Positions 38,101-48,260 of a stretch of 64,000 bases of DNA are shown piece by piece. How positions within the stretch are numbered: the first letter of the stretch is position 1; the number at the start of each line of letters is the position of its first letter. Origin of the DNA: Protonemura montana. Taxonomy: Eukaryota; Arthropoda; Insecta; Plecoptera; Nemouridae. The stretch is from contig OX387605.1 of assembly GCA_947568835.1 (NCBI GenBank), positions 9,614,418-9,678,417 of the forward strand, written 5' to 3'. The position numbers and the translations under genes are program-made. Under the pieces are notes generated by a model. That model was not told where the DNA came from. It saw only the letters and a program-made list of their open reading frames with translations, and did no database searches.

Positions 38101-40667
38101 TGGCGTCGGCAGCGTCGGCAGCGTCGGCAAACGATCCCCGGCATTACCGACATATTTCAGTGACTTTTGGTATTAAACGGTCGTGACGTTTTGTAACTAG
38201 GCAATTCTGTTTTAAGAGCTGTTGCATAAAAATGAGATTCCGCGAGGGTGAAAAATGAAGAGTCGTGGCGACGTTGGAATTGGAGGGAAGAAATCTGCAT
38301 TTCCCGAGCCGGTGGCACGGAGCTCGGCAATCAATCAGATGAGCAGCCGGGGGGCGTGGGGGGCGGCGTGGCGAAGGGGTGGGTAGAGGAGAGGGGGGAG
38401 AGAGGGTAGATAGATTATGTTCAAGGAAGAGAGGAGACGATGTAATGTGAATTCGTAACAGTGTCAGGCGAGCTAGACGAAGGGAGTGGGATTAAAAATC
38501 TGTGTCGTGGCAAAGTCATTTTGAGACGGGAAAAACACACTAGCCGGGTTTGAATCGTAAGTAAAGTAAGCTCTAAAATGAAGAAAGATGAGAATAAATT
38601 GAAGTTGGGTAGAGAAAGGTACGTAAAAAACGTATAACGATGAACAAATGAGCAGTGGTAGTAGGTCTGTTGAGAATGTTCAGATTCAGTGAAAGAGAAA
38701 TGATTGGGGATCTTCGTATGAAAGACGTTGACGGATTCCGGCGAAAGGTATGGAATACGTAAGGGAGGTAGGTAAGAAGAAATGAATGGAGATAAAACGG
38801 CAGTTTTAAGATAAATTTTCGTTTCTTTAATGACATATCGTTTATCAGGCATGTGGATAAGTTAATACTCGGAGAAATCCGCGCCGCGTTTTATGACGAG
38901 AATACTGAATTGTAAGCAGAAGCGAGCTCATATTAATTACGTAGAAAAAAGCGTGTAAGACAAGTTCCGTGCTCCCTCCTAATAAACTCGAAGCGTTGAC
39001 TCGGAAAATTGCAAAAACCAGAATGATGAGAAGAGAGTCGGGAGTCTAAGGAAGAGGACGGCGGAAGGAGCGGGAAGGAGAACGATAGCGGGGGAGGGGT
39101 GATGACGTGTTGATGGGTGAAGTGGTGTTCACTCCGATGTTATGGAAAGATCATTGGCTCGATCCGATCGGGCAATAAAGTTTAAACTGCTCCGAAGAGA
39201 GGAAATCCAGCGCTCTGAAAACGGCCGAGGGACTTGTCTCCTCCGCTAGGCGCATCAAAGAGTAAAGTGTTATTACGAGGTGGTAAAACTTTGCAGCCAT
39301 TGTGCTGAATCTTTACCGGATATAGCGTGGCCATCAAAACCTTGCACGGGATGATACCTAGAATTCAAAAGATCAAACCCGAGTTCGACCGCGTCGTGTA
39401 GCCAAGACAAGATCACACATTCCAGTGCTCTCGCGCTAGGAACATCCGAACGGCGAACCGATAATAAATAACCCATCTCCTGCACACGACCACCTCACAC
39501 TGATATTCACTCGTAAAAGAAGAGAGATTGCGCGGCTGAGGGTGAGTGCAGCCTAGGAAAAACATGGCTTTTCAAACTGAGACACTGGTGAACCAAAGTC
39601 AGACATTTTATGAGGGGTAAAATGATCTGCATTTAAAGGAACAGGGGGAGTCAATGGAAGTATCTAAATTAGAATTCACACAATTCACCGTCGTTTCTAA
39701 ATGAACAGGTTTCACTACGATATTTCCTCCCCAGTAAAAGAAGAGATGAAACAATTTACATCGTAGAACAGTTTCTCTGTTTTCTTGGTTGCTGGATGGC
39801 TATTTTTATTTCTTTGCGACGCGAAGAAAGTTTTTTGTGCATCTGGGATTCAACGATGACTGCACGTGGAGATCTGTCATGGGTTCTTCTCGGGAAAGCG
39901 ATAACCCTAAATCATTTTCCACTCATCAAAGAACAAGGCCACGCGAGAGACTAATATGTAGATGGCGTGATGACTGACCATTAAGGCCTGCCTAGCGCTG
40001 ATGTTAAACAGTCTCTGCCTTCGACGTTATTAAAAGATGATACAAATTTCAAATTGTGTTGTGGGATTGTGAGTGGTAGGTGGAATAAACCACCGGGAAT
40101 TTTCTGGTAACGTAGTTTGGAACTACGTTGAGAACGCTACGCTTTCTTTATTTTTGAATTTATCGATTAAATAATCTTACGTTTGTCTTGCCCTCTTTTT
40201 GATTCTATTTGAGATGTTCAGATGATGTTACTTTCTTACAGAATGTTTTACTTTAAGAGTTTTACAAGAAACCCGTGCAGTGGTTGCTTATAAAAATGGC
40301 ACCTCCACTGTGCATACTGTGAGCAAGCATACTTTCTTGTCATTCTTTTGTTGGAATTTTAACGCTTATTAGGTCGTTACAACAATCAGGCATCCCGTGG
40401 ATTCGTTTTGTTTCATCAAATTTCTGTCCAAATTAGTCAACCTGTTCTACCTCTCGCAGAAATACACATACACTTCGCCTAAACCTAGAAAAACACTAAC
40501 TGAACAGTACAAACAAATGTCTGACAAAAGTAAAGCGATAAAATATGGCGTGCAACGAACCTTGTAAGTTCCGAGGTTCTTGACAGAACACGCGAGCTTG
40601 ACGTTCCGTCCGGCGGGCACAGTGATGTTCTCGATGAGCTCCGTGAACTCTGGATCCTCGACAACGG
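14024..40667 (-). CDS. DIP family cell-surface protein, 9 exons joined, 5'-partial
   Basis: Joined minus-strand exons: 40667-40561, 27266-27059, 22937-22779, 22043-21915, 19077-18784, 16840-16775, 16458-16387, 15385-15278, 14115-14024. They make 1,235 bp, 410 codons and a TAA stop. The first intron is phase 0 and the other seven are phase 1; all are GT-AG. Order: Ig1 (residues about 1-104), Ig2 (about 105-200), Ig3 (about 201-298), stalk (about 299-380), hydrophobic tail (about 381-410). Each Ig domain shows its Cys pair and core Trp. Known of the family: DIPs bind Dpr proteins and other DIPs through Ig1, act on neuronal surfaces in synaptic partner choice, and many are GPI-anchored. Closest branch by recollection is DIP-epsilon/zeta, with lachesin-like naming likely in automatic annotation. 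The signal-peptide exon was not found, so the start is unknown. Confidence 0.93.
14116..15277 (-). other. DIP intron 8 (1.2 kb) with GC-rich patch
   Basis: Phase-1 intron before the tail exon. A GC- and CpG-rich patch at about 14400-14660 includes GCCGACGCCGACGCC (near 14470) and yields overlapping ORFs of 168 (minus) and 118/107 (plus) codons. I read these as composition artefacts because no domain is visible and their protein is Arg-rich low complexity. Confidence 0.75.
15277..15282 (-). promoter_or_regulatory. Tandem splice donors GTATGTAAGT
   Basis: The exon h boundary reads AGA|gtat|gtaagt on the minus strand, so two GT donors lie four bases apart. The downstream donor (gtaagt, a strong consensus) keeps the frame into the hydrophobic tail. 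The upstream donor (gtatgt) would join AGA to CTG GCG CCG AGA GTC AGA TGA, giving a six-residue tail LAPRVR and no anchor. The sequences are seen; use of the upstream donor is inference. Confidence 0.6.
15278..15385 (-). CDS. DIP exon h: conserved stalk motif
   Basis: A 108-bp phase 1-1 exon after the acceptor tttctttttag. With the split Gly it encodes GSKYQSNLNEIDKSEQKSS then LDAAAKGTHYEWPPERV. The YxSNLNEIDKSxQK segment matches, from memory, a motif before the tail in DIP-epsilon/zeta-like proteins. The preferred donor is gtaagt after TAT, which keeps phase 1. A second donor, gtatgt, lies four bases earlier (exon end 15282) and would change the downstream frame. Confidence 0.87.
15386..16386 (-). 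other. DIP intron 7 (1.0 kb)
   Basis: Phase-1 intron between stalk exons g and h. AT-rich, with no recognised feature. The preceding intron 6 (16459-16774) is only 316 bp and also featureless. Confidence 0.8.
16387..16458 (-). CDS. DIP exon g: stalk, Asn-rich
   Basis: A 72-bp phase 1-1 exon between the acceptor ttctctattgttacag and donor gtatgt. With the split Asp it encodes DQIVDSGNDQNNSVYNNPSY then LAEK. Polar, Asn-rich and acidic, it continues the stalk. NNS is a possible glycosylation site. Evidence is good splice signals, uninterrupted phase on both sides, and position between two other stalk exons; no domain is present. It could be a cassette exon because its length is a multiple of three. 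Confidence 0.82.
16775..16840 (-). CDS. DIP exon f: Thr/Pro-rich stalk
   Basis: A 66-bp phase 1-1 exon between the acceptor tctctttctctttgcacag and donor gtaaca. With the split Thr it reads TSAPPSTTPGPTTADPAPRK followed by LP, a Thr/Pro/Ala linker expected to be extended and O-glycosylated. Comparable Thr-rich stretches sit after Ig3 in other DIPs. It is very GC-rich. Length is a multiple of three with equal end phases, so skipping would keep the frame. Confidence 0.85.
16841..18783 (-). other. DIP intron 5 (1.9 kb)
   Basis: Phase-1 intron between Ig3 and the stalk. Nothing recognised beyond AT-rich sequence. The string GGCACCTCCAC near 18484 resembles the end of the dispersed repeat seen at 5.2 and 26.5 kb. 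Confidence 0.82.
18784..19077 (-). CDS. DIP exon e: complete Ig3
   Basis: This 294-bp phase 1-1 exon follows the acceptor ctctctttgccctcag and ends TTGTACA before gtgagt. With the split Phe it encodes FPPMLWIPHQLVGVPPAYN, then VTLECHTEAHPTSLNYWTRD (first Cys and core Trp), a variable C-D-E region rich in His/Tyr, and KLTINNIQERDYGTYKCVAK followed by NPRGDVDGAIRLY. All of Ig3 is in one exon, unlike Ig1 and Ig2, each of which is split by an intron. NVT is a possible glycosylation site. Confidence 0.95.
19078..21914 (-). other. DIP intron 4 (2.8 kb)
   Basis: Phase-1 intron between Ig2 and Ig3. It is AT-rich with short T runs and a (CGTCGT/CTTCG) patch near 19705-19740. No exon or element recognised. 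Confidence 0.85.
21915..22043 (-). CDS. DIP exon d: second half of Ig2
   Basis: This 129-bp phase 1-1 exon follows the acceptor tgttcatgttcgcag and ends GTCGATT before gtaagt. It encodes GELDGEVLELTKISRLDMG, then AYLCIASNGVPPTVSKRI and KVSVD. DMGAYLCIASNGVPP is the strongly conserved F-G strand segment of Ig2 in DIPs and lachesin and carries the second Ig2 cysteine. The last base combines with the next exon to give the Phe of the VDFPPM linker into Ig3. Confidence 0.95.
22261..22543. mobile_element. Foldback retroelement-like insertion with 13-bp TSD
   Basis: CGTAGGTATTTGA occurs at 22261-22273 and again at 22531-22543 as a perfect 13-bp direct duplication. The 257 bp between them have inverted arms of about 47 nt (22274-22320 and 22432-22478), including AACTGGGTTTTGAATGCTAAG and its complement. 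The centre carries one copy of the 93-bp repeat. The last 78 bp (22453-22530) match 59051-59128 and end at the same point, CTAAAAACCAT, which confirms that boundary. Target duplication of this length fits target-primed integration (LINE, SINE or Penelope-like) better than a DNA transposon. Confidence 0.7.
22336..22428 (+). repeat. 93-bp direct repeat, copy 1
   Basis: Runs from TTAGGGGTGGTGGATTCGC to TTTTACACACAGTTGCG and is roughly 94% identical to 23084-23176 by eye. It lies between the arms of the foldback element. Confidence 0.85.
22779..22937 (-). CDS. DIP exon c: first half of Ig2
   Basis: This 159-bp phase 1-1 exon follows the acceptor ctctacaatccag and ends TTTTCAG before gtgggt. With the split Val codon it encodes VPPNIDDSLSSSDVIVREG, then the B-strand Cys (VTLACHASGSPEP) and the core Trp (VKWKRDDGSKI), ending NKSFS. 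The VPPNI...SSDVIVREG linker is a DIP hallmark. NVT and NKS are possible glycosylation sites. The exon is GC-rich against AT-rich introns, and a 93-bp direct repeat lies on each side of it. Confidence 0.95.
23084..23176 (+). repeat. 93-bp direct repeat, copy 2
   Basis: Second copy, same orientation, about 750 bp from copy 1. The two flank DIP exon c (22779-22937). No inverted arms accompany this copy. Confidence 0.85.
23652..23690. repeat. GACGCC-rich CpG islet
   Basis: GGCGACGCCGCCGCCGACG followed by CCGCCGACGC in an otherwise AT-rich intron. One of at least eight similar islets in the window. Confidence 0.75.
26503..26550 (+). repeat. Dispersed repeat copy
   Basis: GCCCCTGAATGCAGCCCGC through AGAGCAA and TGGCTCCTCCACC. 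It matches the second unit at 5.2 kb closely. Confidence 0.7.
26677..26727 (+). repeat. Dispersed repeat copy
   Basis: TGCCCCTGAATGCAACCCA through AAAGCAA and GGCTTCTCCACTAC. It lies about 130 bp from the copy at 26503, same orientation. Confidence 0.65.
27059..27266 (-). CDS. DIP exon b: second half of Ig1
   Basis: This 208-bp exon follows a T-rich acceptor (tttttttgccag) in phase 0 and ends at GTCGTCG before gtgagt. It encodes 69 residues plus one base. They start VAWMHFEQ (core Trp of Ig1), include RISVTHDKHRTWFLHI and end with the F/G strands EEDKGRYMCQINTVTAKTQF and GYLHVV. DKGRYMCQ carries the second Cys and the Asp-x-Gly-x-Tyr-x-Cys motif of V-type Ig domains. In characterised DIP-Dpr pairs this half supplies much of the binding face. 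It is the most strongly family-specific exon in the window. Confidence 0.96.
32355..32386. repeat. (GGCGGCGTC)n islet
   Basis: Three to four units of GGCGGCGTC in the large DIP intron. Part of the GACGCC/GGCGTC islet set. Confidence 0.8.
32489..32504. repeat. G16 homopolymer
   Basis: Sixteen consecutive G in a GT/GG-rich stretch; a candidate G-quadruplex or assembly-uncertain site. Confidence 0.9.
36551..36739. mobile_element. Hairpin element with 12-bp TSD
   Basis: Direct repeats AGAGCTAGAGTT at 36551-36562 and 36728-36739 flank about 165 bp. Inside are imperfect inverted arms: 36566-36615 (TTATTATGAACACCATAATC onward) and 36631-36678, sharing TTATTATGAACAC, CGTCTCAAAAAT and CCCAAA, with a 15-nt spacer. 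The right part ends GCATGAAATTTAAATAAG and ACTTCATTT. The structure is that of a small foldback or MITE-like insertion; the 12-bp duplication again favours target-primed insertion. It lies in DIP intron 1. Confidence 0.6.
38102..38129. repeat. (GGCAGCGTC)n islet
   Basis: Three units of GCGTCGGCA. The same GGCGTCGGCAGCGTCGG string recurs near 56687. Confidence 0.8.
40561..40667 (-). CDS. DIP exon a: linker and first half of Ig1
   Basis: This 107-bp exon follows the acceptor ttgtctgcttgcag and ends at AAG before gttcgt. It starts with the last two bases of a split codon, then encodes VVEDPEFTELIENITVP and continues through the B-strand cysteine (KLACSV) to NLGTYK. The PEF...ENITVPAGR pattern at the head of Ig1 is typical of DIP/lachesin proteins. 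NIT is a possible N-glycosylation site. The donor (gttcgt) is weaker than those of later exons. An upstream exon must end one base into a codon to join here. Confidence 0.93.
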
Positions 40668-40790
40668 CTGCAAGCAGACAACAAACACACGCGTCAACAC
40701 CACGGTCTACCCAGTTAACAGTGTGAGGAGGAAAACAAATGGTGGGGTGCAATGCCATGACACTCCTACAGGTGGGGTGCGTGCGTCTGA

Positions 40791-40815
40791 CACCAACACC
40801 AACACCAACACCAAC
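40791..40815. repeat. (CACCAA)n microsatellite
   Basis: Four units of CACCAA. A 10-bp direct repeat GGTGGGGTGC sits just before it at 40741 and 40771. Confidence 0.9.
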
Positions 40816-43800
40816 TTATCTAATGGTAAACACGCGAGAAACCCGAAGGCCTGGGTGTGACAAACGACCTTGTCGACCGCTACTTGAGAGACGGGGTGGG
40901 CGTGTTGACGGGCTGGTTGCGTTTGATGGGGAAAAAGTAATGAATCAAAATTCGATTTCCATCCATGCGTGGGTGTATTGGAAATTTTTCGTGAGCATAT
41001 TGACCTAAATGGATTTAGTCTACGAATGTAGGGTGTATTCTGAAAGTTGGTTCAGCCTTTATTAGCTAGACACATCGTAAGCGACCTACAGTAAAGATAT
41101 TGGAAAGATTTCGAAGCAACGGTGAATTTAAGACAGAATTGCCTACTCAAACCGATTCTAAAAATAATATAAGCTTAAAAAATAACGAGCACCCTCATGC
41201 CGGCCATGTTTCTATCCAATAAAACTGCCCGTGGATTTAAAGACAACGTTTGGCACAGCTTTGCTGGGAAAGAGATCCTTGGTAAACGGGAAGGATCTTG
41301 TCCATTTCTAACTCTCAACGATAAGCTGCAATCAACCTGCAAACTTTTTTAGTTATCTTTTTTTCAAACAGCACCAGCTACAAAACTCGGGTAACAATGG
41401 CTAACGCGAGCCTCTTCATCATGTAGCTCTGGCATTATACATTTCCGATAAGTTAAGCAAAAGTAAAAAATGATTTTTCGCAACACAAAAAAAATCCTCC
41501 GATATTACTACCCGGACCGAAATGGACGTAGCGTAGCTTCCAGTTCCGTCGAATCACAGCTGGTTGTCGCCGAGGCAAAGTTGATGGCTGCGACGTGGGA
41601 TTGGCCACTTAGCCAAAGTACGTGCCACGACGTGTGCCAGCGTCGACAGCCTTGGCAGCACATCAGATGTACCACTGACGCCGATGTCGGCCCAGGAGCC
41701 GTGACACGGGCTAATATTGTGCACCAGTCACTACCCAGTGATTGATTGCCTGCATTTTGTACTCGCGATATTAAACCATTTGCTACCGCCGGCCAAGCGA
41801 TGTCTACGTTCATGTTTATTACACTTTTTTTTATGTCATCGTATTGATAATGGATTATGTTGTAAAGGAAACGATATTAAAGATTAACGTGCACTGCATA
41901 AAGGGGGTTCAGTTACATTAGAGTGTGGTCAAATAAATATAACGAAACTAGATTAATTTATATATACTTCTAAAATGTATTATCAGTACATTGAACTAAT
42001 TATACCATCAGTTTGTGCATTACTATTACTATTACCAATAATTATGTTAGTGGTCATGTTGGTAGAAAATTTCATTACTGGATAAATTATGCCAATCAAT
42101 GTCGTGCACTCAAAAACTTAGTGTTACGAATTTTGATTGCATGCTTTCAAACTGTAACAATAACAATCAACGCCGAAATTCTATTACGAAAGTGAGTAAA
42201 CACTATGCGCAATGGAAAATAACGTAAAACGCTCGGCGGCATGCTGACTATTAATTTTCCGTACGCTCAAGCGCGCATTTGGAAAATCAGTGTAAGCTCT
42301 AATGTTCTAAATGGACTCTGCGTTGTTATCATCCTGATTAAACATTAAAGTGACATACACGAGTAGCAGTCTACGTGCGGAAAACACATTTCCCTCGTTT
42401 CGCCTTTCTCCGTCGTGTTCCCCGTGTAACACGGCGCTGGGGAATGCTCCTGGCTGCTCCTAATGTAATTTAAAAGTCTTCTGGAACAAATCCCTTCTAC
42501 TTGTGTATCTCACCTCCCCCTTATCGCCCGTCTCACTTCCACTTGCTATTTCAATCCATCCATATCTCTTTCTCTTTCTCTTTGTATTTTCCTATCTCCC
42601 TACACTTGAATTTCGAATCATCCATCTTCATACCTAGCAAGATCAGCAGGGAGCCATACTTGCCAATAAGATTATTCGGCATTTCGTTTATTTTAAAACA
42701 TCCTTGCTATCACAACCAAGTCGTTTTGATCGATTGACATTAGTTTCAGGATGCGAAAATTAGCACCAATTTCATGGCAATTGGTATTTCACGACGGCGA
42801 CCTAACAAGAAAGCGACTATGTGATTGATAGTGCCTTGCCAATTACTGTCCGTCGTTTAAAGAATGAAGGGCTGTGCAGGTACTCTGGAGCACAGCTCAA
42901 TCTTACCGACGCCGACTCTCTTGAGTCTACAAGTTCCCGATCTTGGAAGTCTCCTAAGTTGACGCAACTAGTTGCTCGATCATATTTAATTAAGGGAATC
43001 ACTCGCTCCGTCTTGGTGACGTCACACAAACATGTTATGTACCCGAATAAACTTAATTATCTTTATACAAAACAGGATATGTGACAAAACGGTGCTGGTA
43101 ACGCCAGCAAACTGCATGCTCAAGCAGACTGTAGCACACCTCGGTCTAATATCGCATCGCTTATAATAATATGCTTCAGTGCAGTCCGCTTCTTGGCAAA
43201 AACCAATCAAAGTAAATACGTCTGGAAGAGACGTTATTTACAGGGCTTCCCTTCCACGGAGTTTGCACTGAATTTAAAACTCAATTAGCTAATTTAGAAA
43301 GAGGATAAACTAACTTTGCGATGCCAAGAGTTTCAGCAAGCGCGCGTGGAACGCGTACACCGCTGCCACGAGTTTCTCAAAACATCGTCTTTGCATTTTA
43401 TGATACGAGTGGTTTGCTTACTTCTAAATTTCCTTCGTCTCAAAGTGCATACTTATTAAAATGGCTTCCTTCCTTCCTCTCTTACAGCGTTTCCCTACTC
43501 TTTTCTCATGAGAAAATTGTTAAAGTATGTTTGAGAACCTCTTCGACGGAGAAATATTTACCACAATAATTGGCCATCCAGTCTTGGAAATGTCGCCACA
43601 GTCGTACCATATACTACCTAATGTTTGCGTTTCCCAGCCGCCCAGGAAAAACTAAAGACACTCTAATCCCCTCTTTTCCAACCACTCTACCACCCTTGCA
43701 GCCACAAACCACCCTATTTAACCACATTTCCTCCACAGTGAAAACACACGCCGAATCCCACGGATACCGATGTTTATCCTGCCGTCAACTGAGCTAGTTT

Positions 43801-44837
43801 CCACTGCCACCATTGGTTGGACGGTCAAACTAGTTCATCATTCTTTGAAAGAGTTACCTCTGATAAATGAAATGTTGTTAAGACTGTCAGACGAAAAATA
43901 CACCCACGATGTTAATACCTCAAAGCCCACACACCCATACACACACACATGCGTGCGCACACAGACACTGAATCAATTTTATTATCAACCACGGCATATT
44001 TTTTTCTTACCAAAAATATAATCAAAAGTTTTGGTCTAAGTGAAAATTCGTGTATGCGAACATCACCTCCAGTTTCTCGTTCCACCGGGAAAAACGATTC
44101 GGAAAGTTCGTCTCTGCAATATACCCTTCATTCCCACATATATCTCCGCATATACGGCGGTGGCGAAGGCGGCGGCGACGCCGACGGTGGGCGCCCTCTT
44201 GGCGACTTCCTGGCGTCACGATGTCACTCAAAAAGCGTCGTCGCGTCGAGTCTCGCCGGCAACGTTCGCCCGCCCCACGCGCGAAAATCGATTTTAATTT
44301 CCGATTCCGAGATAGATTATAGTTCATCTCCTTGTGCCTCACCTCTCTAACTTATGATATAACGAGAGTGCACGCGACGAAGACGGAAAATATCTTATAA
44401 AAAGGATTGGTACTCCGTTCGAGGATGATTTAAAACTTTGTGCCAGGAACCATGGCGATCGAACTCGCAAATTAATTTTTAGTTCCTCCTGGCGACGATA
44501 TGTTATTTTTTCTTCTAATCTTTCAACTGTCGATTTTTTTTTATGAAAAGAATACGAGTTTTATACGTTTTTATTCTGGTTTATCGATTGCAACTTTACT
44601 TCCCTACAGCACGAGATTTTTAAAGTAAAAAAAAGACTTTATAATTAAAGTATTTATTTATACGATCGGTGGCCATGATCAGTGAAACAGTACATCACTT
44701 TCACATGAAACTTGATCCACTCATTCTTTGCAACCTTCCGTCTAAATTACGTGTTAAACCGGGATCTTATTTAATGATGCTCTTCCTCGCTTTGTGCCTT
44801 GCTAGCATCATTAACGGAGATGAGTAAAGGTAAAAGC

Positions 44838-44858
44838 ATTATTATTATTATTATTATA
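44838..44858. repeat. (ATT)n microsatellite
   Basis: Six to seven ATT units in AT-rich DNA. No LINE coding end was recognised beside it. Confidence 0.85.
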
Positions 44859-47800
44859 GAATCTCCAAACACGGCGGTAAGCCGGGAAGATAATATTAGA
44901 ATTCGCATGTAGCTAAAATCAGCAGCACTACTCTGAAAGCGTCGTTGATTTATCAACAACAAAAATGGAGGGGCACGATGACAAAAATGAGCCGAGGGTA
45001 TATATACGATTATGTGGGAGGAAACGGGAAGTATTAGCAATTCGCGGCGTCACAACTAGCGCTCGGCCCATTTCTGCACCAAAGATGAATTTAGCATTGT
45101 CTGGGGAACCGGAAAAGTGCGGACCACACCGAACAATGGCACGCCGATGAATCCTCTCCTGTTTAATACGGGAGCAATTTAGAGCACGCCGATTCAATTG
45201 TTTTTGACAAAATTGAATGGTTTGCTTGGATGTCTTCGTTCTGATAAACAACTAAAACAAGTTGCTACTAAACCCCGAGCGACCGGGCGAGGTTATTAAT
45301 AGATTTAATAAATGATTTAAGGGATTTGTAGAGGTGTCCCTTTAAATGGAGAATTATTACTAGTACTCTGCGGTGGTTAGCACTTAATTATAAGATCATA
45401 ATGGATTGTGCGGTATGCCATTTGCGTAAGTCATGCTCCCGTTTCATGTCCCGCAGTCAGGTATATCGCTCGTCTATTTGTTATAACGCCACCGTATAAC
45501 CGATATCAACGCAGTTCTATTCCCATTATGAATTACTTAAATTGTTCGCGAAAACTAGCATTTAACACTGGAGTTTTCCTCGGGTAATTCATTCATAATA
45601 CAATATTTTAGGTATACAATAGTGTTGCATGACAATGACGCATTATTCTGGGTGACATCAATAAAAGATGGCCGAGCAAGCCTGACCATTTCAACCGTAA
45701 TGATGGGTAGCAAATATTCACTGCCCTTCTTAGCTGACATAGCTGATTTTTTGGAGCGCTGATAAAACACGAGCCAACGAAAATTTCTAATTTCTTTTCA
45801 GCACACTCTTTACGATTGGGAAATGGAGTTTTCCTGTTAGCCACGCGTCGTCGCCGAGACTCGGTCGTCGCGACGTCTGCGGCGTCTCTATTTCCGAGCG
45901 GATGTGAATTATGTTACTATTGTACCAACATGCCATCTGCGGTGCCAAAAGTAAAGCCACGGAAGATCTCACCCCGGCGAATGCGACAACAAACATCTTC
46001 GTAAGACATTTCATAAACACGGGCACCTAAGAAAGTGTCTTAAAATAAACGTTTACTACCGCATGCTCTACTGGGCTAGGAATTGGGAAACAAGCAAGCT
46101 GTCTTCAACACTTAGTTTCACAATAACTTTTCGTCTCATTTGCGATGGAGAATTATTCATGAGTCTGGTTACATGTATCAAGGTGTTTGAGCTTTTCTCA
46201 CAAAATGTCGGCGTTATTTTAGTTTATCGCTTAAGTGTATATGCCCTAGAAATGCGGCATGGTTTTGTTATTGCCGTCTCTGTTGTGAAATTGAGCAAAC
46301 AATCACCACGACAGTAAGCGTTGCCGTTCAGAATTGCATCCGCGATGCTATTACACAATGTGCATGCACCAAGTTATTACCTACCACAGGTAGGTATCCC
46401 TATTATAAAATACGTTGGATCGAAGGTGACTTCCTCAATTTACATCTGGCAGTTAAGAATATCGTTACAGTTGTATCCACAGGAAATGTTCTCTCGACAA
46501 CATGCACAGTGGAGTTTTATTAAGTTTCACAGATTTCAAGTTTTTCCTGAGTTTTCTATCCGCGTACACAGGCAGCACGGACGTGATCCAGGAAGGGTAC
46601 GGTTTATCACCTGGGGATTACACTTTCAGAACAGGACTCGGGTGTAAAATGGCAATACGGCGCACAAAGATCAGGTTGGGTGATCACTCGAACACTGTTT
46701 CAAGCGGATCAATTCCTAGGAGTATGCGATTTCCGTCCTAACAGCTCCCCGAGGTATCGCCATTATACGTCTGGAAAAATAGTTCTTCAAACGTGCTAAA
46801 GGCGCATCACATATTTTTTTTTTATATAGAAATGTTAGAACACATTTAGTTTTCAAGCATTTCTGCATGTTTCAGTTCCAATTTACCGTGATATTTAATT
46901 AAATAACCGTAATGACACCGTACCGTAATATAATCAACAGATATTTTCCGCTAAGCACACGGGATTTGTGTAACGGCTTTACAATATAATTCCTTGCAAT
47001 TTTCTGCTCCATGAGTCCTGCCAATGTTTTTCCGCTGCCACGAGAGTCAGTTTCCTCATTCTCTCCACGTTCTTCAAAGCCTTCTCCTATCCTTCTTCCT
47101 CATTCACCCCTCTCTACCGTCATCCCTCAGGAGCCGCTCCGGCCGACCGTTGCTTACCCAGTTTCAAAACAAGCTGCTGTCAACAGACTAGACAATGAAT
47201 AGCGAGCTCAACTTGAGAACATGTGATGAAAGTCAATGTATAGGCGAGACTTACAGCCTTTCAATGTGCAGGCAATAAACCACTTTAGAGCCTTTATCAA
47301 ACATCACCTTCAAACCATCAAATTGCTACGTTTCAGCCATTCCGAGCGCTGGCACTTTGCATAAATTGATGTTCTCGAATTAGAATGCCAAATTGGTTAC
47401 AATGTCGGCTGGCAGGCAAATAATAAATGATCGATGAGAATTAGCTGCTGCACAATCGAACCCCGGTGGAGGCAGAATGTGTCAGATAAGGAACACCTTG
47501 TGCAGGGTAACTTAGTGCCATCGGCTTGCGGGACATCAGCTTGGAGTTGCTTTGGTTTATTTCTTGTGGCTGTTGATAGCTAATCGGAGACATGAAGCAA
47601 GGAAAATCTTTATCACTCATCTGTTGAGAGCGTTCCATTAGTTGTCGAGCGGACTTCCTGATCCGGTGGAATAGTGAAGAATAGCTGCTGGTAGCCGATT
47701 TAAGAGGGTAACAATGCAACGCTATCAAACTGATAAGAATGACAAATAGCAGTTACACAATTGTCACAGGTAAATCTTACAATGTATCAGAACTAGGTTA

Positions 47801-48230
47801 TGTTTCTTTTCGATGCGTTGCTATAAAACATTTGTGCTCGACATCGTCCATTGTTCTGTGAATCCGAGGTCGTATAAAGCAAAGCATGTAGTAAATAGTT
47901 GAATCCATTCTCGCGTCACTAATATAATTATTTCAATGTTAGTACTGGCGTCTGTTTTTCGCCACGACTCGCGCGTAATGGCGAGGTAGTTGTGTTCACG
48001 GAGCCCAAACCTAGGGCTTTTGCATGCAAAGAAACCAACTAGAGGGAGGGCCAGGGGGGCCAGTCCCGGCTGTGGCCGTGGGTGGAGGGGCACCCTGCGT
48101 TGGGCGCAGGCAACCGGAAAACGTGCTCTGCGTCGCGGAAACGTGGACAAATGAAGTGAGCACCGGAAAGTCACATTCCATTGAAAATCCAGTATTCAAA
48201 ACATTTGTTAGCCTTTTCTCCATATATGTA

Positions 48231-48260
48231 TACACACACACACAAACACACACATACATA
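48231..48260. repeat. (CA)n interrupted microsatellite
   Basis: TACACACACACACAAACAC and further CACATACATA. Confidence 0.85.

Larger units (their letters stand above)
27267..40560 (-). other. DIP intron 1 (13.3 kb)
   Basis: Phase-0 intron splitting Ig1 between NLGTYK and VAWMH. It holds a hairpin element at 36551-36739, a 16-nt G run (32489-32504), GACGCC/GGCGTC islets (29667-29699, 32355-32386, 38102-38129) and short GA/TG/TC tracts. GC-rich patches at 29.6-29.7, 31.8 and 32.2-32.4 kb give overlapping short ORFs on both strands with no recognisable domain. No other exon was recognised. Confidence 0.85.

Noticed and set aside
45900-46026. Possible signal peptide exon (MKCLTKMFVVAFAG, minus strand) with donor gtgaga
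   Set aside because: The donor is in phase 0, which would put DIP exon a out of frame.
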